From Bacteroidales bacterium (lineage in GTDB: Bacteria > Bacteroidota > Bacteroidia > Bacteroidales > P3): a DNA stretch of 47,730 bases. Where the stretch lies: contig JAKSMO010000012.1 in assembly GCA_024400545.1 (NCBI GenBank), forward strand, positions 1-47,730, written 5' to 3'. Below, one piece after another: positions 1-7,213 of the stretch. Each line of letters opens with the position of its first letter. Within the stretch, counting starts at the first letter, position 1. The notes under the pieces were generated by a model, which saw nothing but the letters and a program-made list of their open reading frames with translations, had not been told where the DNA came from and did no database searches. The translations under genes and the position numbers were made by a program.

Positions 1-42
1 GGCGAGAACGTCAGCATGGTCAAGAAACTTGTTGTTCGCTAA
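1..42 (+). CDS. C-terminal tail of a T9SS-sorted secreted protein (partial)
   Basis: Only the last 13 codons and the TAA stop are inside the window; they read GENVSMVKKLVVR. A short glycine-containing strand followed by KKLVVR and the stop is the usual end of a type IX secretion C-terminal sorting domain in Bacteroidota. The complete surface protein at 17526-20882 ends almost the same way (RRVVVR). The product would therefore be exported and released or anchored at the cell surface. Nothing can be said about its main domain. A strong terminator follows 23 nt after the stop. Confidence 0.55.
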   Translation, partial: GENVSMVKKLVVR

Positions 43-64
43 TAGCTGACCAACAATTATACAG

Positions 65-96
65 AAAAGGGCTTCCTTTGGGGAGCCCTTTTTGTT
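65..96 (+). terminator. Intrinsic terminator after the partial T9SS gene
   Basis: The arms AAGGGCTTCC (67-76) and GGGAGCCCTT (81-90) pair around a TTTG loop with one G-T wobble, and are followed by TTTTTG. Confidence 0.8.
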
Positions 97-153
97 TTCT
101 ACTGCAGTGGAATTTTGGTTCGATTAATGCTGGCGTACCGCTATATTCCATTC

Positions 154-285
154 AGTCATCACATCTGCGTCTCTTCATATCCATCCTCTGGAGTATGGAT
201 AATGTGGATTCGCGCCATTAGTAATACGATGAGAAAAGGAAACATATGGGATGGATAAGGGATTTGATATGGAGCTTCGGTAGGG
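154..285. repeat. Dispersed intergenic repeat, copy A
   Basis: This stretch aligns without gaps, at a constant offset of 39592, with 39746-39877. The best part is 219-268 against 39811-39860, at roughly 85% identity, including the exact 18-mer at 241-258. The left part matches more weakly (TTCATAT at 174-180 is exact). The minus-strand frame open through copy A has a stop in copy B, so the conservation is at DNA or RNA level, or reflects a decayed gene. Confidence 0.65.
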
Positions 286-327
286 TCTCACTGGAACTTC
301 ATTGGAATAGAGATGGTGAAGTTTTTT

Positions 328-358
328 TTTGATTATTCGACAAATGTTTGTATCTTTG
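328..358 (+). promoter_or_regulatory. Bacteroidota-type promoter of yhhQ-queF
   Basis: The -7 element TATCTTTG (351-358) matches TAnnTTTG, and TTTG at 328-331 lies 19 nt upstream as the -33 element. Transcription would start near 365, just ahead of the riboswitch. Confidence 0.75.
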
Positions 359-370
359 CAATCCAAAATG

Positions 371-423
371 GCGGTGATTATTCCGCTTAGTGTACTTGCT
401 AACCACTTAAAAAACAAGAAACA
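371..423 (+). promoter_or_regulatory. Candidate preQ1 (class I-like) riboswitch
   Basis: An H-type pseudoknot can be drawn. P1 pairs AGTG (389-392) with CACT (404-407). P2 pairs CTTG in the loop (395-398) with CAAG (415-418). The strand between them is the A-rich TAAAAAA (408-414). The C after the loop strand (399) corresponds to the ligand-pairing C of the known class I aptamer. A separate GCGG/CCGC hairpin (371-374 with 383-386) precedes it. The aptamer ends 5 nt before the yhhQ start codon, so control of translation is likely. Seen: the pairings and location. Inferred: ligand and mechanism. P1 is short (4 bp), which keeps confidence moderate. Confidence 0.62.
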
Positions 424-1128
424 ATGACAAACGGTAAACTTCACTCGCAGGGGCGAGTTTCTTTTTCCCCGATATTCCTTTTCATGGCTGTGCTTTTCTG
501 CACATGTCTTATTGTGTCAAATCTCATTGCCTCCAAGGTGTTTGTTGTGTTGGGGGTGACTTTGCCGGCTGCTGTTATTGTGTTTCCGGTTTCGTATATC
601 CTTAACGATTGTTTGTGCGAGGTTTATGGCTATCGTCGTGCCCGATTGGTCATTTGTCTGGGCTTCCTTATGAATTTTTTCATGGTCATTGTCACTCAGC
701 TGGCCATATTGCTGCCCGGTGCGGTGTTTTGGCAGGGCGACGAGGCTTTCCGCTCTATCTTTGGTGCCACGCCACGCGCCACTATTGCTTCATTGCTTGC
801 CTTTTGGGCAGGCTCCACCCTCAACGCATGGGTTATGAGCCGAATGAAAGTGTTCCAACAAGGGCGGCATTTCTGGTTGCGTGCCATTCTCTCGTCGGTG
901 GTGGGCGAATGTGCCGACTCGCTCATCTTTATTCCCATCATGTTTTGGGCTATGGGCTGGCAGGCTGTGGGCATCATGATGTTGTGCCAGGTATCGGCCA
1001 AAGTGCTGTATGAGATAGTTATTCTGCCCGTTACAAAATGGGTGGTGCAGCGAGTAAAACAACTCGAACAACTTGATACCTTCGATAATAATATTTCGTA
1101 CAATCCATTCAAAATTCTTGACTTATGA
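424..1128 (+). CDS. yhhQ: Queuosine precursor transporter (YhhQ/VUT family)
   Basis: This 234-residue inner-membrane protein has about six hydrophobic segments. It carries the family signature around [15 protein letters not shown], where the CEVYG core is typical, and a second conserved stretch [13 protein letters not shown]. YhhQ/QPTR proteins take up the 7-deazaguanine precursors preQ0 or preQ1 for queuosine modification of tRNA. The ATG at 424 was chosen because it lies 66 nt after the -7 element and directly after the riboswitch-like leader. The stop codon overlaps the start of queF (ATGA), so the two are translationally coupled. No preQ0 biosynthesis genes (queC, queD, queE) are nearby, which fits a salvage role, although they could lie elsewhere in the genome. 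Confidence 0.92.
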   Translation: MTNGKLHSQGRVSFSPIFLFMAVLFCTCLIVSNLIASKVFVVLGVTLPAAVIVFPVSYILNDCLCEVYGYRRARLVICLGFLMNFFMVIVTQLAILLPGAVFWQGDEAFRSIFGATPRATIASLLAFWAGSTLNAWVMSRMKVFQQGRHFWLRAILSSVVGECADSLIFIPIMFWAMGWQAVGIMMLCQVSAKVLYEIVILPVTKWVVQRVKQLEQLDTFDNNISYNPFKILDL

Positions 1129-1583
1129 GCAACCGTGAAAGCGAGGGCCTGCAGCAGTTGGGCCAGAAAACCACCTACCGCGATGATTATGCACCCGAGG
1201 TGCTGGAATCTTTTGAGAATAAGCATCCCGACAACGACTATTGGGTGCGTTTTAATTGTCCGGAGTTTACTAGTCTTTGCCCTATCACGGGTCAGCCTGA
1301 TTTTGCCGAAATCCGCATCAGCTATATCCCCGATCGTCGCATGGTGGAGAGCAAGAGTTTGAAATTGTATCTCTTTAGTTTTCGCAATCATGGCGATTTT
1401 CATGAAGACTGCGTTAATATCATCATGAAAGATCTTATCAAATTGATGGATCCCAAGTATATCGAAGTTACCGGCTTGTTTGTCCCCCGTGGAGGTATTA
1501 GCATCTATCCCTATGCCAATTATGGGCGTCCCGGCACCCGCTACGAACAATTGGCCCAACAGCGTTTTGCTGCGCATGAGTAG
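1125..1583 (+). CDS. queF: NADPH-dependent 7-cyano-7-deazaguanine reductase QueF
   Basis: This 152-residue protein reduces preQ0 (a nitrile) to preQ1 (an amine) with NADPH in the cytosol, the step before insertion into tRNA by Tgt. The catalytic cysteine is Cys52 in [10 protein letters not shown], and the NADPH-binding motif ESKSLKLY is at residues 75-82. The length fits the short, unimodular type I QueF (T-fold). It starts inside the stop of yhhQ, so uptake and reduction of the precursor form one unit, probably under the upstream riboswitch. A perfect inverted repeat follows the stop. Confidence 0.96.
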   Translation: MSNRESEGLQQLGQKTTYRDDYAPEVLESFENKHPDNDYWVRFNCPEFTSLCPITGQPDFAEIRISYIPDRRMVESKSLKLYLFSFRNHGDFHEDCVNIIMKDLIKLMDPKYIEVTGLFVPRGGISIYPYANYGRPGTRYEQLAQQRFAAHE

Positions 1584-1621
1584 TAAAGAATTAATGGCCA
1601 AATAGAAAATGTAATAAAAGC

Positions 1622-1653
1622 AATAAGGCGGAGCCAGTCGGCTCCGCCTTATT
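1622..1653. terminator. Bidirectional terminator between queF and the UDG-like gene
   Basis: A perfect 14-bp stem (1622-1635 with 1640-1653) closes on an AGTC loop. Its arms begin AATAAGGCGG and end CCGCCTTATT, so T-rich tracts arise on both strands. It lies between convergent genes. Confidence 0.85.
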
Positions 1654-1658
1654 ATCTT

Positions 1659-2231
1659 TTATAATATTCCGATGTTGGAAAACATAGCTTTGTAGTATTG
1701 GGCTTTGTCGGCTATTTTCATGGGGTAGGCCCGAGAGGAAGAGGGCATACGCCAAAGACGCATTTCGCGCTGGCCTATATAAAAAGTGTGACTTTCGCCC
1801 ATTGCGGGTACTTTTGCACCATAGTCCTCGCAAAGTGTTTCGGCCGATTTCTGACCAGTGCACACTATGTCGTGGCAGTAGGGTATTTGCTCAAGAAGGT
1901 CAGGTATGTCGGTTTTTTCTACTACTTGTAGGTATTTGTCGGAGGCGTTGCCCTGTAGTCGGATAACTGCCGACGCGGTATCGTAGATGGCTATACCTCG
2001 TTGGCGGAGCAGCTGTTCAATTTCGCATTGGCGGAAGGTCTTGTTTTCGGCATCCACCAGGTGGTTGGCATCGTTGAAGAACACGGCACCGAATATCTCC
2101 CACATCATATTGGTGCGGTTGGGGTAGAAGAATTCCATGCACCATCGGTTGTGAGGTGGCGGAAAACTGCCCAACATCAGCAATCGTGCGTTGGGGGGCA
2201 GGAAAGGGGCGAGTGGGTGGCGCTCAATCAT
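1659..2231 (-). CDS. Uracil-DNA glycosylase superfamily protein
   Basis: The protein has 190 residues. The N-terminal part reads LLMLGSFPPP, then FFYPNRTNMMWEIFG, the pattern of the UDG/mismatch-glycosylase fold (motif 1 strand followed by the substrate pocket). A later stretch, DIVCTGQKSAETL, fits the central strand of that fold. By family knowledge such proteins remove uracil or mismatched bases, or are relatives of unknown activity. The exact subfamily cannot be assigned, and I do not identify a classical HPSPLS-type motif 2. It is the second gene of a two-gene unit, and its ATG overlaps the stop of the small gene upstream by 4 nt. Confidence 0.75.
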   Translation of the reverse strand: MIERHPLAPFLPPNARLLMLGSFPPPHNRWCMEFFYPNRTNMMWEIFGAVFFNDANHLVDAENKTFRQCEIEQLLRQRGIAIYDTASAVIRLQGNASDKYLQVVEKTDIPDLLEQIPYCHDIVCTGQKSAETLCEDYGAKVPAMGESHTFYIGQREMRLWRMPSSSRAYPMKIADKAQYYKAMFSNIGIL

Positions 2232-2476
2232 TCGTAGCGGCTGGCAACGTAGCTGATTTCCGACATGTCGAGGTCGGCTTCACCATCTTCGTTCACCACC
2301 AAGAAGGTGGATAGAGGGTAGGTGTCATATTCTTTGTTGAAGCCAGCGGCTTCGGCAATATTCACGGCATGGGTGTGCTTGTGAATGCCCAGCACGCAGT
2401 CGTCATAAACTTCGGGTTCGTCCAGTACATCGCACAATTCGTCGGCAATGATATCTTCGAGTTTCTTAGCTTCCAT
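2228..2476 (-). CDS. Small acidic hypothetical protein, 82 aa
   Basis: I do not recognise this protein. It has 82 residues, is rich in Asp and Glu, and has no signal peptide or membrane segment, so it should be cytosolic. A small histidine-containing patch (GIHKHTHAVNIAEAAGF) sits in the middle. The gene is real rather than a shadow: it has its own well-formed promoter 26 nt upstream of the ATG, and its stop overlaps the start of the UDG-like gene by 4 nt. That coupling suggests a shared function, which cannot be named from sequence. Confidence 0.7.
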   Translation of the reverse strand: MEAKKLEDIIADELCDVLDEPEVYDDCVLGIHKHTHAVNIAEAAGFNKEYDTYPLSTFLVVNEDGEADLDMSEISYVASRYE

Positions 2477-2501
2477 GGTTTTGAGTTTTGTAATGATTTT
2501 G

Positions 2502-2532
2502 CAAAATTACGATTATTTTTTGATATATCAAA
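2502..2532 (-). promoter_or_regulatory. Promoter of the 82-aa/UDG-like pair
   Basis: On the minus strand TTTG (2529-2532) and TAATTTTG (2502-2509) are separated by 19 nt, matching the -33 and -7 elements of Bacteroidota. Confidence 0.7.
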
Positions 2533-2600
2533 ATTTGTGAAGAGGCAGTCTATTTTTGCTTTTTGAAAAAGGACTGATACACTAGATGTTGGGTGGTGCA

Positions 2601-3938
2601 TTATTTGGAGGCTACGGCGAATCGGCGGCGGTTGCGCAGTGTGTGGCGCATGAGGGGGAGGCTTACGGCAAGGGTAAGCACCTCGGCAATGGGCATGCTT
2701 AGCCAAATGCCTAGTGGGCCGATGACAGGGGTGAGCAAGAATAAGGGCAGGAGTACAAATACAATGCTACGGCATAGGGCTATAGCGGCCGACTCGATAG
2801 GCCTTTCGACTGCGGTGTGGAAACTGCTGCCTATGATATTGACAAATGACACCAGGTAGTGGAGGCTCACAAAGGTGGTGGCTGTGGTGGCTATGGCTAG
2901 CAACTGATGGTCGTTGGCGGCAAAAGCCTCCACAATGGGATGCTTAAAAATGGCCACGAGTATATATACACCCACTCCTATGCATGCACTGAAAAATAGT
3001 GAGGCTAAGAGCAGGGTGCGTATGCCGCGGTGGTTGCGGGCTCCAAGCTGGTAGGTCATAAGGGGGTAGAGGGCTTGTGAAAGTCCGAAAATGGACATGT
3101 TGACAATGAAGTTGAGGTAGCAAACGATGGTGAGGGCGGCCACACCTGTCGGCCCTATTTGGCGCATGAGCACAAGGTTGAAAACAAAAGTGGTGATGGC
3201 GGCCGACACGGAGGTGAGCATCTCGGACGACCCATTATAGAATATCTTGCCTACCTCGCGCCATGATCCGCGCATAGGGCCAAAAGGAACAAGAGGCGCT
3301 AGCACAATGGTGGCAGTGGTGTTGGCTGCGCAGGTGGCTATGGCGGCACCCGACACGCCCCAGCCCCAGCGTAGGACAAAGAAGTAGTCGAGTACTACGT
3401 TGACCACACAGCAAATGGTGCCCGAAATGAACACCCAGTTAGGTCGCCCAGATAATCGCGTGAAGGCTTCGGTGAAGTTGGGTATGCAGTAAAAGATAAA
3501 ACCACAGCCGATGATGCCTAGGTATCGTTGCACATAGGGGAATACTTCGTCGTTGGCTCCTAGAAAATAACAGAGTCGTCGCAGATTGAGGGCCACAAGC
3601 AATGATAAGAATAGTATGGTGGCTACGAGCACTACAAGGGTGAGCGTGGTGTAGCCTTTGACCAGCTGTTGGTTACCCTTGCCCTGTGCGATGCCGGCAA
3701 TGACGATACCTCCTGATACTATCATGATAGACACACTGAGCATCACGTTGATGAGCGGCATGGAGAGGTTGACTGCCGCAAGCCCCAAGGTGCCGACTCC
3801 TTTGGAAACAAAAAGGCCGTCGATGATGGTCTGCAACCCTACGATAAGCATGCCTACCACGCTGGGCAGGGCATAGCGAAATAGTTGGCGAAACAGTCCG
3901 TTGGGCGAAGGTTTGTGGAGTTGTGGCATATTTCTCAT
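2601..3938 (-). CDS. MATE family efflux transporter
   Basis: A polytopic inner-membrane protein of about 445 residues with roughly twelve hydrophobic segments in two similar halves, as in the MATE family of Na+/H+-coupled multidrug exporters. The start of each half has the usual form (ALPSVVGMLIVGLQTIIDGLF), with the Asp of TM1. The frame opens further upstream at 3959, but the ATG at 3938 overlaps the stop of the preceding esterase gene as ATGA, so that start is preferred. It is the last gene of a minus-strand run of four (secreted protein, EamA transporter, esterase, MATE). The substrate is unknown. Confidence 0.92.
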   Translation of the reverse strand: MRNMPQLHKPSPNGLFRQLFRYALPSVVGMLIVGLQTIIDGLFVSKGVGTLGLAAVNLSMPLINVMLSVSIMIVSGGIVIAGIAQGKGNQQLVKGYTTLTLVVLVATILFLSLLVALNLRRLCYFLGANDEVFPYVQRYLGIIGCGFIFYCIPNFTEAFTRLSGRPNWVFISGTICCVVNVVLDYFFVLRWGWGVSGAAIATCAANTTATIVLAPLVPFGPMRGSWREVGKIFYNGSSEMLTSVSAAITTFVFNLVLMRQIGPTGVAALTIVCYLNFIVNMSIFGLSQALYPLMTYQLGARNHRGIRTLLLASLFFSACIGVGVYILVAIFKHPIVEAFAANDHQLLAIATTATTFVSLHYLVSFVNIIGSSFHTAVERPIESAAIALCRSIVFVLLPLFLLTPVIGPLGIWLSMPIAEVLTLAVSLPLMRHTLRNRRRFAVASK

Positions 3939-4579
3939 GGTAGCAGATGGTTGATGCACCAGGCAAAACCTTTGGCTTTGCGCATCTCAATATCGTTAAA
4001 ATGGCCACCTGTGTTCCATTCGAGTGTGCAACGCTGGGTTGAGAGTTGGGCAAGGTGTAGTTGGTGCTGGTTGCGCAGGGCATCGCCCATGTGGCAGAAT
4101 GGTTCTTTGCGGGTGCGCTCTTCGGTATCGCCCACGCTAAGATATACATATTGTGCCAGAGGAGGATGTGTTTGGGCATATTCGGCCCACCAACCGGCCC
4201 ACAACGAGGGTGAGCAGGCGGCCACTGCCGAGAATAGAGAGCATTGGGTGCTACACCATAAGGCAAAGAGTCCGCCCAAAGAATATCCCCCTAGCACTAG
4301 AGGCAAGTTCCCGTAGTGCTGTTGGAGATAAGGGATGAGGTGATATCGAAGATAGTCGAGGCTGGGAATATCGGGTTGGCGGAAAGTATCCATATCTTCG
4401 ACATCGAAGGCGCACATGGCAAATGGTGCCTGCACCATAGTGGCAAGCAGGTGACATTCGTCATTGAGGCAGCGCCACTCGAAACTGCCCAGAGGTTTTA
4501 CTACAATTACCTGTGGCGTTTGGTCGCCAGTAATGAGGTGGCAGTTTCGGCCTGATATTTCGATGATTTCCTCGGTCAT
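3935..4579 (-). CDS. Alpha/beta hydrolase (esterase family)
   Basis: This 214-residue cytosolic protein has the nucleophile elbow GGYSLGGLFAL (Ser in GYSLG), an acid-loop candidate in YLSVGDTEER, and a C-terminal catalytic-His candidate in TGGHFNDIE. These resemble the esterase D/feruloyl-esterase-like hydrolases (COG2819 type). No signal peptide is visible. It starts 6 nt after the EamA gene and ends overlapping the MATE start, so it is co-transcribed with two exporters. The substrate is not predictable; a role in modifying or hydrolysing an exported small molecule is only a guess. Confidence 0.82.
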   Translation of the reverse strand: MTEEIIEISGRNCHLITGDQTPQVIVVKPLGSFEWRCLNDECHLLATMVQAPFAMCAFDVEDMDTFRQPDIPSLDYLRYHLIPYLQQHYGNLPLVLGGYSLGGLFALWCSTQCSLFSAVAACSPSLWAGWWAEYAQTHPPLAQYVYLSVGDTEERTRKEPFCHMGDALRNQHQLHLAQLSTQRCTLEWNTGGHFNDIEMRKAKGFAWCINHLLP

Positions 4580-4585
4580 GATAGA

Positions 4586-5572
4586 TTATAAGAAGAATAG
4601 GCAAACACCGGCCACGCTGATGATGGCACCTAGCACCTCGCGAAGAGTGACTCGCTGATGGAACATAAGTGCGGCAGGGGCAATGATGAGGATGGGGGTG
4701 AGCGACATGATGGTTTGTGCTATGCCGGTGCTAGTGTAGAGTGTGGCCATAAGTGAAAGGCTCACGCCTACGCAAGGACCGAAAAACGATGAGCATAGCG
4801 CACAGGCCATTGATTTTTTGTCCTTAACAGCATTCACCAGCTGTTGTCCGCCTTTGGGACTGAAACATAGCAGGGCAATGCTGAAACCCAGGATGCCGAT
4901 AAGTCCGCGTATCATGGTGGATGCAAATGGCATGGTAGTGGATAGGGGCAAGGGGATGAGCGCTCCGGGTGCATAGTAGGTGGTGAGGTCGGCAATACCT
5001 GCTGCGGCGATCGACTGGTCGTAATATTCCATACCCACTTTGCTCAGCACCAGTCCGCATCCTTGTCCGACACCTGCACCGATACCGAAGAGAATGCCTT
5101 TGAGTGGGAGTCGCAGTTTGAGCCCTTTCTGGTCAGTTCCATCCTTTTTAGCCAGAATGGTGAAACCGATACCGAAGAGTGTGACAAACATGCCGGCAAA
5201 ACCCATGGCACTCATCTGCTCGCCAAGCAATAGTCGGCCTACGAGTGCGGCTGTAGGTGCCGATAGAGTCATGAACAGTTGGCCGAATCGTGACCCCATT
5301 TGGATGTAACTATTGAAAAGACAGTAGTCGCCAAACACATATCCCACCACACCCGAAAGGCAGAGCCATAGCCATGTTCGCCCATCGGTGAACTGGGGGT
5401 AGGGCAGACCTGTAGTGGCCCAAAGGATGATAGCCAATAATGCCAGCGAAATAGCCATACGTGTGACATTGAGCGGTAGTGAACCGATGCGTTTGGACGC
5501 AATTTCGGCAAAAAGGGCCGTAATTGTCCATGAGAGAGCTACTCCGAGTGATATTAATTCGCCAGTGTACAT
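4586..5572 (-). CDS. DMT-superfamily (EamA) transporter
   Basis: A protein of about 328 residues with ten hydrophobic segments arranged as two EamA repeats. The second repeat begins near the stretch KGILFGIGAGVGQGCGL. EamA proteins typically export metabolites or amino acids across the inner membrane. The frame extends to 5587, but the ATG at 5572 lies 2 nt beyond the stop of the upstream gene and leads directly into TM1 (MYTGELISLGVALSW), so it was chosen. It belongs to the four-gene run 6543-2601. The substrate is unknown. Confidence 0.88.
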   Translation of the reverse strand: MYTGELISLGVALSWTITALFAEIASKRIGSLPLNVTRMAISLALLAIILWATTGLPYPQFTDGRTWLWLCLSGVVGYVFGDYCLFNSYIQMGSRFGQLFMTLSAPTAALVGRLLLGEQMSAMGFAGMFVTLFGIGFTILAKKDGTDQKGLKLRLPLKGILFGIGAGVGQGCGLVLSKVGMEYYDQSIAAAGIADLTTYYAPGALIPLPLSTTMPFASTMIRGLIGILGFSIALLCFSPKGGQQLVNAVKDKKSMACALCSSFFGPCVGVSLSLMATLYTSTGIAQTIMSLTPILIIAPAALMFHQRVTLREVLGAIISVAGVCLFFL

Positions 5573-5574
5573 AA

Positions 5575-6543
5575 TTATTCGTCCCAATAAATGTAGTCAA
5601 ATTCCTTAATAGGTTCGTCGGGCACTTCGCGACGGCTGATGTTGCCTTTGTGGTCAAAATAGACATTGTAGGTGGATTGCACTTCCATCCACTGTTGGGC
5701 AATATCGTCAAATTGAGTAATATGATAGATGGTGGTTCGCCTAACGGGTACGCGTTTGGGGGTGCAACTAAAAATGAAATCCCATGCCTCTTCTTCGTCG
5801 TTACCTTTGCCTGATCCGCCTATCATTTCTGACATGATGTTATACTGGAAGCTAGTTGAGTCGTAATAGGTTCCGGCCAGATGTTTCTTGGCTGAGATAT
5901 GGCCGTTGGCATCGTAGTAGTAATAATTCTGCTCATCGTGAATGCGGTCGGGCCAGGACCCTTCGATGTAGTCTTGTATGAGTCGGCTCTTGGCATCGAA
6001 TACTCGTTCAACGACTAGTGTGTCGTATTCGGTTGGCGGAATGCTGTCGTTATATACTCGGGAGTGCGCGCCACGATATGCGGCTCGGGTGATGCCTATT
6101 TGCGGATGGCGGACGAAATTGATGAGTCGATATGTGTGCACAATTGTGTCGGGGGCTACGCCTGCGTGGAGGAAATTTTGGTTGGAACGATAGTAACGAA
6201 CAACACCTTCGGCATTGTATTCCACGTGCTCTATGGTCTGCATTTCTTCAAATGTCACCTCTCTATCGGTGATGCGCCCTAGGGTATCGAAGGCCACTCG
6301 GATATTGTGCGAAACTTCATATCCGTGATGGCCATAGCGAAGGGTGTCGATGGGGGTGCGTTTTCCCATTATCACGTCGGATAGCTCGTATTGAATGCGA
6401 GCGCGGATATGCGTAGTGTCGCGTTTGGGCATAAAGGGCAGAATGTGGTTTGGCCACACTTGCTGAGCCGTTGCTCCGCTGCTGCAAAATATGAGCATCG
6501 CTATGACTGGTGCGCAGGTGCGTATCGTTTTGAGTAATTGCAT
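5575..6543 (-). CDS. Secreted hypothetical protein with YD-like repeats
   Basis: A protein of about 322 residues. The chosen start MQLLKTIRTC leads into a hydrophobic stretch and a signal-peptidase-like site (SGATA/QQ), so it is exported. A promoter element at 6577-6584 lies downstream of the alternative 6609 start, which excludes that start. The body holds several short beta-rich segments of the form Y-(N/D)-x-x-G-x-(I/V) (EYNAEGVVRYY, YYYDANGHISAKKH, YFDHKGNISRRE), resembling YD/RHS or toxin_15-type repeats found in Bacteroidales surface proteins. No enzymatic motif is evident. It is first in a run with EamA, esterase and MATE genes. Confidence 0.72.
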   Translation of the reverse strand: MQLLKTIRTCAPVIAMLIFCSSGATAQQVWPNHILPFMPKRDTTHIRARIQYELSDVIMGKRTPIDTLRYGHHGYEVSHNIRVAFDTLGRITDREVTFEEMQTIEHVEYNAEGVVRYYRSNQNFLHAGVAPDTIVHTYRLINFVRHPQIGITRAAYRGAHSRVYNDSIPPTEYDTLVVERVFDAKSRLIQDYIEGSWPDRIHDEQNYYYYDANGHISAKKHLAGTYYDSTSFQYNIMSEMIGGSGKGNDEEEAWDFIFSCTPKRVPVRRTTIYHITQFDDIAQQWMEVQSTYNVYFDHKGNISRREVPDEPIKEFDYIYWDE

Positions 6544-6576
6544 TTTGTACGTGAATGCCTTTTCTTGTCGGCATTG

Positions 6577-6584
6577 CAAAAATA
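6577..6584 (-). promoter_or_regulatory. -7 element for the 6543-2601 run
   Basis: The minus strand reads TATTTTTG, matching TAnnTTTG, 34 nt before the chosen ATG. Confidence 0.55.
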
Positions 6585-6636
6585 CGATTAATTTCTCAAT
6601 TGCCCACATTTTTTCTTTTATTACAAAAATAATTCA

Positions 6637-6644
6637 TATCTTTG
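6637..6644 (+). promoter_or_regulatory. -7 element for the 6664-8152 pair
   Basis: TATCTTTG, a perfect TAnnTTTG match, lies 20 nt before the ATG at 6664, so the leader is very short. The two promoters at 6577 and 6637 are divergent. Confidence 0.65.
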
Positions 6645-6663
6645 CATAAAAATAATAGTTGCT

Positions 6664-7200
6664 ATGATCGATCCAAAATTTGAAGATAGAGTTAAAAAAG
6701 ACCTTCACCAATACCTATTGTCGTGCCACGAGATCGACGAACGCCTGCCCGAGGCTTATGACATAGAAGAACTCTGGCCCAAGATTGGCGAATCGTATTT
6801 GGCCGATGGTGTGCGAGAATTCCAAAATTATCCTACCGTAAGTCTGGGTTGGGTGATGTATATTGGCATGGCACTTGCCAAAATGTGGGATGAGGACTGG
6901 CCGACATATTCACAAATCCCCGATTTATATGTGTTTATGCGCGATAAAAGCGGCTACGATCTTTTGGATGAATATATTCGTGGTCCGCTGTTGGGATTAA
7001 TGCAAGAGGATTTTGATAAAACGGAAGAGTTGGTGCAGGAATGTGCCGAGCGTACCTATAGAACGCTGATGCGCGAGAACTTGGAGTATGGCACCGAGGA
7101 TGCCTTCAGAGGCTATGTGGCCTGCATCCATCAGCTGTATCTGATGGGGGCTTATGTGCAACTTCATCGAATGGGTTACCACATGGTAGGATTGAGCTAA
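6664..7200 (+). CDS. Conserved-looking hypothetical protein, 178 aa
   Basis: I do not recognise the family. It is a soluble, mostly helical, acidic protein without a signal peptide. Several aromatic/acidic helices are visible (MIDPKFEDRVKKDLHQYLL near the N-terminus, then WVMYIGMALAKMWDEDW at about 60-80). The start follows a perfect -7 element by 20 nt. The next gene begins 13 nt after its stop, so the two are co-transcribed. Nothing in the sequence gives a function. Confidence 0.72.
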   Translation: MIDPKFEDRVKKDLHQYLLSCHEIDERLPEAYDIEELWPKIGESYLADGVREFQNYPTVSLGWVMYIGMALAKMWDEDWPTYSQIPDLYVFMRDKSGYDLLDEYIRGPLLGLMQEDFDKTEELVQECAERTYRTLMRENLEYGTEDAFRGYVACIHQLYLMGAYVQLHRMGYHMVGLS

Positions 7201-7213
7201 TTAATCAATAGAT

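Larger units (their letters stand above)
43..423. other. Gene-free stretch: terminator, dispersed repeat copy A, promoter, riboswitch
   Basis: This 381-bp stretch holds the terminator at 65-96, copy A of a dispersed repeat (about 154-285), a promoter (328-358) and the candidate preQ1 riboswitch (371-423). A minus-strand reading frame crosses it (175-444) but overlaps the promoter and leader of yhhQ and looks non-coding. Confidence 0.7.

Noticed and set aside
175-444. 89-codon minus-strand frame before yhhQ
   Set aside because: It overlaps the promoter, riboswitch and start of yhhQ, and the equivalent frame in repeat copy B contains a stop.
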